Shown piece by piece: positions 11,279-13,618 of a DNA stretch of 13,618 nucleotides. The stretch lies in NCBI GenBank assembly GCA_016205995.1, contig JACQSJ010000020.1, positions 1 to 13,618 on the forward strand, read 5' to 3'. The number at the start of each line of letters is the position of its first letter. Position 1 is the stretch's first letter. The notes beneath the pieces are model-generated. The model did not search any database. It was not told the origin of the DNA and worked only from the letters and a program-made list of their open reading frames with translations. A program made the position numbers and the translations under genes. Origin of the DNA: Candidatus Uhrbacteria bacterium. GTDB lineage: Bacteria > Patescibacteriota > Patescibacteriia > UBA9934 > GWF2-40-263.

Positions 11279-12478
11279 ATGAAAGTTGGGATCGTCTCAA
11301 ATCTCTATCCACCGGAGGCGCGCGGCGGGGCGGAACTTGTCGCCAGCCGCGTGGCCGACGCCCTCTATGAACGGGGGCATGAAGTTTTTGTGTTGACGAC
11401 CCAGCCATTTGACGGTGTCCGAAGCCTGTTCCCGCGGATCCGGGAACGGACTCTGGAGTCTGTCTACCGTTTTTTCCCGCTCAACCTGTATGGCCTGCGC
11501 CAGGATCGCTCCGTCCCATTCCCGTTGCGAGCCCTCTGGCATCTTGTGGATCTCTTCAGTCCCTTTGGTCGAAGGGCGATTCGTCACGTCATTCTAGATG
11601 AAGACCCAGATGTCGTCATCACGCATAACCTCAAAGGGATCGGGATCTCGATCGGTCGCGAGATCCAGCGACAAGGTGTAAGGCACATTCACACCCTCCA
11701 CGATGTCCAGCTCTCGATCCCCAGTGGCCTCTTGATGGCCGGGGAGGAACAGTCCTGGCTTAACCGGTCGTTCTTGCGGCGGTGGTATGAGTCGGGGGTG
11801 AAGCGGGAGATGGGGACCCCAGACGTGGTGCTCTCACCGTCACAATTTCTGGCCGACTTCTATCGGGAGCGAGGAATGTTTGTCGATACACGCATGGAGA
11901 TTCTCCCCAACCCCCTCCCATCGGGGCATCGGCCGGCACTTCCAGACAAGCGGCCGAGGATGAAGACACGATTTTTGTACGTCGGACAGCTCGAACCCCA
12001 CAAGGGGATTCGGCTTCTCTTTGAGGCGCTTCAGGCGTTTGGCGAAGAGGTCGAGCTCTATGTCGCGGGCGAGGGGTCGCTCACGCAGGAGGTAATTGAG
12101 ATGAGCGAGCGCGACGCGCGGGTGACGTACCATGGGTTCGTGCCGCTCGAGCACCTGGTGCAGTTGTTAGAAAACATCGACGCGGTCGTCATCCCGTCCC
12201 TCTGTTATGAAAATACTCCGACAGTCATTTACGAGGCCTATCTTATAGGCGCGCCGGTCGTGGCCGCACGCATCGGCGGAATCCCCGAGCTGGTGAAGGG
12301 CGGGGAGACAGGACAGCTGTTTATGGCCGGGAGCGTGAAGGATCTTGTGCGTGCTCTTCGTGACATCCACGATCGTCGAGACTTCTGGTGGGAACAAACC
12401 ATGGCGATCCGCGAGCATGCCAAGCAGTACGCGCTGGACCGGTATGTGGATCGGCTGGAGGGGTTGATGGTATCGTGA
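11279..12478 (+). CDS. GT4 family glycosyltransferase, second of two
   Basis: The 399-aa product is another GT-B retaining enzyme: MKVGIVSNLYPPEARGGAE (1-19) in the N-terminal domain, SPSQF near 186-190, ILPNPL hinge (208-213), YVGQLEPHKGI (234-244), and E-x7-E at Glu311/Glu319 (ENTPTVIYEAYLIGAPVV) followed by IGGIPELV. It starts 1 nt after the previous stop, so translation is almost certainly coupled. It is less similar to the first GT4 than to generic GT4 enzymes, suggesting a separate linkage step rather than a recent duplicate. It ends the glycan operon with TGA, and no hairpin terminator follows directly. Confidence 0.92.
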   Translation: MKVGIVSNLYPPEARGGAELVASRVADALYERGHEVFVLTTQPFDGVRSLFPRIRERTLESVYRFFPLNLYGLRQDRSVPFPLRALWHLVDLFSPFGRRAIRHVILDEDPDVVITHNLKGIGISIGREIQRQGVRHIHTLHDVQLSIPSGLLMAGEEQSWLNRSFLRRWYESGVKREMGTPDVVLSPSQFLADFYRERGMFVDTRMEILPNPLPSGHRPALPDKRPRMKTRFLYVGQLEPHKGIRLLFEALQAFGEEVELYVAGEGSLTQEVIEMSERDARVTYHGFVPLEHLVQLLENIDAVVIPSLCYENTPTVIYEAYLIGAPVVAARIGGIPELVKGGETGQLFMAGSVKDLVRALRDIHDRRDFWWEQTMAIREHAKQYALDRYVDRLEGLMVS

Positions 12479-12492
12479 AGTCCTGATACAGT
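12464..12492 (+). promoter_or_regulatory. Putative sigma70-type promoter of the orphan gene
   Basis: TTGATG (12464-12469), 17-nt spacer, then TACAGT (12487-12492) preceded by TG-A (extended -10). It overlaps the end of the GT4 gene. It would give a ~46-nt leader with AGGGAG (12533-12538) 6 nt before the ATG at 12545, so this gene, unlike others here, has a normal ribosome site. Confidence 0.45.
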
Positions 12493-12544
12493 CGCGTTCG
12501 ACATCCAGCCTCACTAATCTGGTGAGCACACAAGGGAGTCCTTC

Positions 12545-12913
12545 ATGGCAGACAGGAAAAAGGGAACCCCCGTGACCAACGAGCAGCTCCTGGCAAAGAC
12601 GGAGGGATTGATTCACGAGCTGCGACGGCGCTTGCTGTCGGGGCCGGAAATCAAGTGGGAGGAGCTCAAGGACGTCATGTGGGCGACAGAGGAGCTGTAC
12701 GAGCACCTCTGCGTCGCGCTGCACCTGAACCCGTCCGGTCCATACAAGGTCAAGATCACTCTCGGCCTTGTCTATGACTTCAAGGATCTCGAGACCCTGC
12801 GGCGCTGCGTCGCTTCCGGACGTGTTGGCGGCGAAGGTGACTTGCTGTCGCAGGATGGGGGTGAGACGTGGTCCCCACTCAGCGAGTTCTCCGGGCTCGT
12901 GACCGACGACTAG
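12545..12913 (+). CDS. Hypothetical protein, 122 aa, orphan
   Basis: I do not recognise the family. The product is soluble, with no signal peptide. It has two likely amphipathic helices (about 12-31 and 35-58, rich in Glu/Leu/Arg), a strand-like middle (YKVKITLGLVYDF, 67-79) and a C-terminal segment with a single Asp-box-like motif SQDGGETW (102-109). One such motif does not make a propeller; it may be coincidence or a turn. It has a good Shine-Dalgarno sequence, its own likely promoter and a terminator directly behind, so it is a free-standing transcription unit separate from the glycan operon. Composition is protein-like throughout, which supports a real gene. Confidence 0.7.
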   Translation: MADRKKGTPVTNEQLLAKTEGLIHELRRRLLSGPEIKWEELKDVMWATEELYEHLCVALHLNPSGPYKVKITLGLVYDFKDLETLRRCVASGRVGGEGDLLSQDGGETWSPLSEFSGLVTDD

Positions 12914-12932
12914 AGGCATCTGCCTCTTTTTT
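12912..12932 (+). terminator. Rho-independent terminator of the orphan gene
   Basis: AGAGGC (12912-12917) / GCCTCT (12922-12927) around a 4-nt ATCT loop, followed by six T to 12932. The stem begins inside the TAG stop codon of the orphan gene. Confidence 0.8.
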
Positions 12933-12954
12933 CATTCATGCGAGTATAGACTCA

Positions 12955-12968
12955 AGACCTGACCCTAG
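12955..12968. repeat. Possible half-site of the GGGGTCAGGTCT palindrome
   Basis: The 14 nt AGACCTGACCCTAG match 13 of 14 bases of the right end of the 81-nt element (9535-9548). No matching inverted arm lies nearby, only a weak GACCT/AGGTC pair. It may be a decayed copy or chance. Confidence 0.35.
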
Positions 12969-12982
12969 TTGTAGGTCAAAGC

Positions 12983-13003
12983 AAAAACACCCTTGTCGGG
13001 TGT
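12983..13003 (-). terminator. Rho-independent terminator of the minus-strand zinc protein gene
   Basis: On the minus strand: ACACCC, loop GACAA, GGGTGT, followed by a run of five T (plus-strand A at 12983-12987). It lies about 30 nt past the stop of the gene ending at 13034. Confidence 0.75.
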
Positions 13004-13033
13004 CGTGGGGTGCGTGTGCGACCTAGGCGGGTT

Positions 13034-13321
13034 TCACTGCTCTTCGATGACCCAGTCGTTCGTGTAGTCCGTGAGCCAGCCGTTGTAAGCTAGCTTTACC
13101 TGGAATCTCCTTGCCTTCCCACAGACGGGGCAGGCGAAGGTGTATACGCGCTCGATGTGCCATCCGACAGCTATGCTGTGCGAGCCACGGTGATTCATGC
13201 GCCTTCTCTGTCTCGGAGGCGTCTCGCCACCGAAGGGCTGAACAATCGGATCACCGCATGTTTCATCTTGGCAGAAAACCTCGTTTTTGAGGACCTCTCT
13301 TTCGGCTTCTTCACGTGTCAT
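13034..13321 (-). CDS. Small putative zinc-binding protein, 95 aa
   Basis: I do not recognise the family. The product has two cysteine pairs, C17-x4-C22 (VFCQDETCGDP) and C64-x2-C67 (FACPVCGKARRF), which could form one zinc ribbon, plus a basic stretch (PPRQRRRMNHRGSH, 35-48) between them that could contact nucleic acid. The start is well supported: AGGAG (13331-13335 on the complement) lies 9 nt upstream and a consensus promoter lies just before it. A terminator follows. It is convergent with the preceding cluster and forms a single-gene unit. A regulatory or accessory role is only a guess from the zinc and basic residues. Confidence 0.75.
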   Translation of the reverse strand: MTREEAEREVLKNEVFCQDETCGDPIVQPFGGETPPRQRRRMNHRGSHSIAVGWHIERVYTFACPVCGKARRFQVKLAYNGWLTDYTNDWVIEEQ

Positions 13322-13341
13322 GTGCGTTTTCTCCTGTCGAT

Positions 13342-13370
13342 TTTATAAGCTATCAGCCATAGTCTGTCAA
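13342..13370 (-). promoter_or_regulatory. Consensus sigma70-type promoter of the zinc protein gene
   Basis: On the minus strand TTGACA (13370-13365), exactly 17 nt, then TATAAA (13347-13342). The start point would fall near 13335, at the edge of the Shine-Dalgarno sequence, giving a ~14-nt leader. It is by far the best promoter in the window. A further TATAAT (13375-13370) overlaps its -35. Confidence 0.75.
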
Positions 13371-13392
13371 TTATAACCGTGATTCCTGTCGG

Positions 13393-13618
13393 CTAGAGAT
13401 CGTAGCGGAACAGGTAAATCTGTCCATCACCCAAGCTCCGCCAGTCGTTGGCGGTGGTTTTGGCTGTTTCGATAATGCGCGGGGCGTCCCACCAGTAGTT
13501 GTTTACAAGAAAGAACAATGTCGTGACATCTCCGTGTTGTGGAACAGACTCGAGTGCCTGCTCGGCGATATTACGTGTAGGGGACTCGTTCATGGCAAGA
13601 AACGACGCGTAGAGCTCG
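13393..13618 (-). CDS. C-terminal part of an unidentified protein (cut by the window edge)
   Basis: The minus-strand frame runs from the window edge to TAG at 13393-13395. An internal ATG at 13591-13593 has no Shine-Dalgarno sequence, and the open frame continues upstream as ELYASFLA, so the true start is probably beyond 13618. The visible ~74 residues include a Phe/Trp-rich centre (TLFFLVNNYWWDAPRIIETA) and end with LGDGQIYLFRYDL, resembling the end of a soluble alpha/beta domain. I cannot name a family. No terminator is evident between it and the promoter at 13342-13370. Confidence 0.55.
   Translation of the reverse strand, partial: ELYASFLAMNESPTRNIAEQALESVPQHGDVTTLFFLVNNYWWDAPRIIETAKTTANDWRSLGDGQIYLFRYDL

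Noticed and set aside
12510..12526. CTCAC-N7-GTGAG hairpin in the leader of the orphan gene as a riboswitch
   Set aside because: A single 5-bp stem with no recognisable aptamer is too little to support a regulatory RNA.
12545..12913. Orphan gene as an Asp-box propeller relative of the 777-2279 protein
   Set aside because: Only one SxDGGxTW motif, no signal peptide and no repeat structure.

Overview
The window looks like a chromosomal piece of an uncultivated bacterium. Features that remind me of Patescibacteria (CPR, Parcubacteria-like lineages such as Uhrbacteria or Magasanikbacteria) are: secreted subtilases ending in DxDGDG-type propellers, an Asp-box protein with a C-terminal domain I associate with those lineages, a DPM-like GT2 next to DUF2304, several families of short palindromic repeats, and start codons lying just behind extended -10 promoters. 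This placement is from memory of family distribution and is moderate at best. Genes end with TAA, TAG and TGA, so UGA is a stop here, which argues against the recoded lineages.

Layout. Positions 1-38 hold the tail of an upstream gene and a terminator. Positions 147-715 are a small three-gene cassette (37-aa protein, DUF4258, DUF2283), bracketed by two identical 31-nt terminator repeats. Positions 777-6897 are an exported-protein block: an Asp-box protein, then two paralogous secreted subtilisin-like proteases with calcium-loop propellers. Between the two proteases sits a DUF559 nuclease gene framed by inverted copies of a palindromic repeat. Positions 6918-12478 are a tightly packed glycan operon: an NDP-sugar epimerase/UXS-like enzyme, a DPM-like GT2, a DUF2304 membrane protein, a second GT2, and two GT4 glycosyltransferases. 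Positions 12545-12913 are an orphan small gene with its own promoter and terminator. Positions 13034-13618 hold two convergent minus-strand genes, one with a textbook promoter and one cut by the window edge.

The most interesting layer is the repeats. (i) A ~46-nt palindromic repeat flanks the DUF559 gene in inverted orientation (4335-4380, 4767-4812), and a solo copy lies at 8620-8662. Stem substitutions between copies are compensatory. The repeat supplies stop codons to two genes and places a sequestered AAGGAGG in front of two others. (ii) A perfect 81-nt (27-codon) hairpin element with GGGGTCAGGTCT-type ends is inserted in frame in the second GT2 gene, with a possible half-site at 12955-12968. 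(iii) A rho-independent-type terminator at 2293-2321 overlaps and encodes the start codon and first residues of protease 1. (iv) A 9-nt tandem repeat sits exactly at two start codons. Together these suggest a genome in which short mobile palindromes have been co-opted as stop codons, protein linkers and leader structures.

Functionally, the window combines building or decorating a cell-surface or exported glycan with secretion of proteases and a propeller protein that could act at the envelope. No stretch longer than 300 bases lacks a gene.
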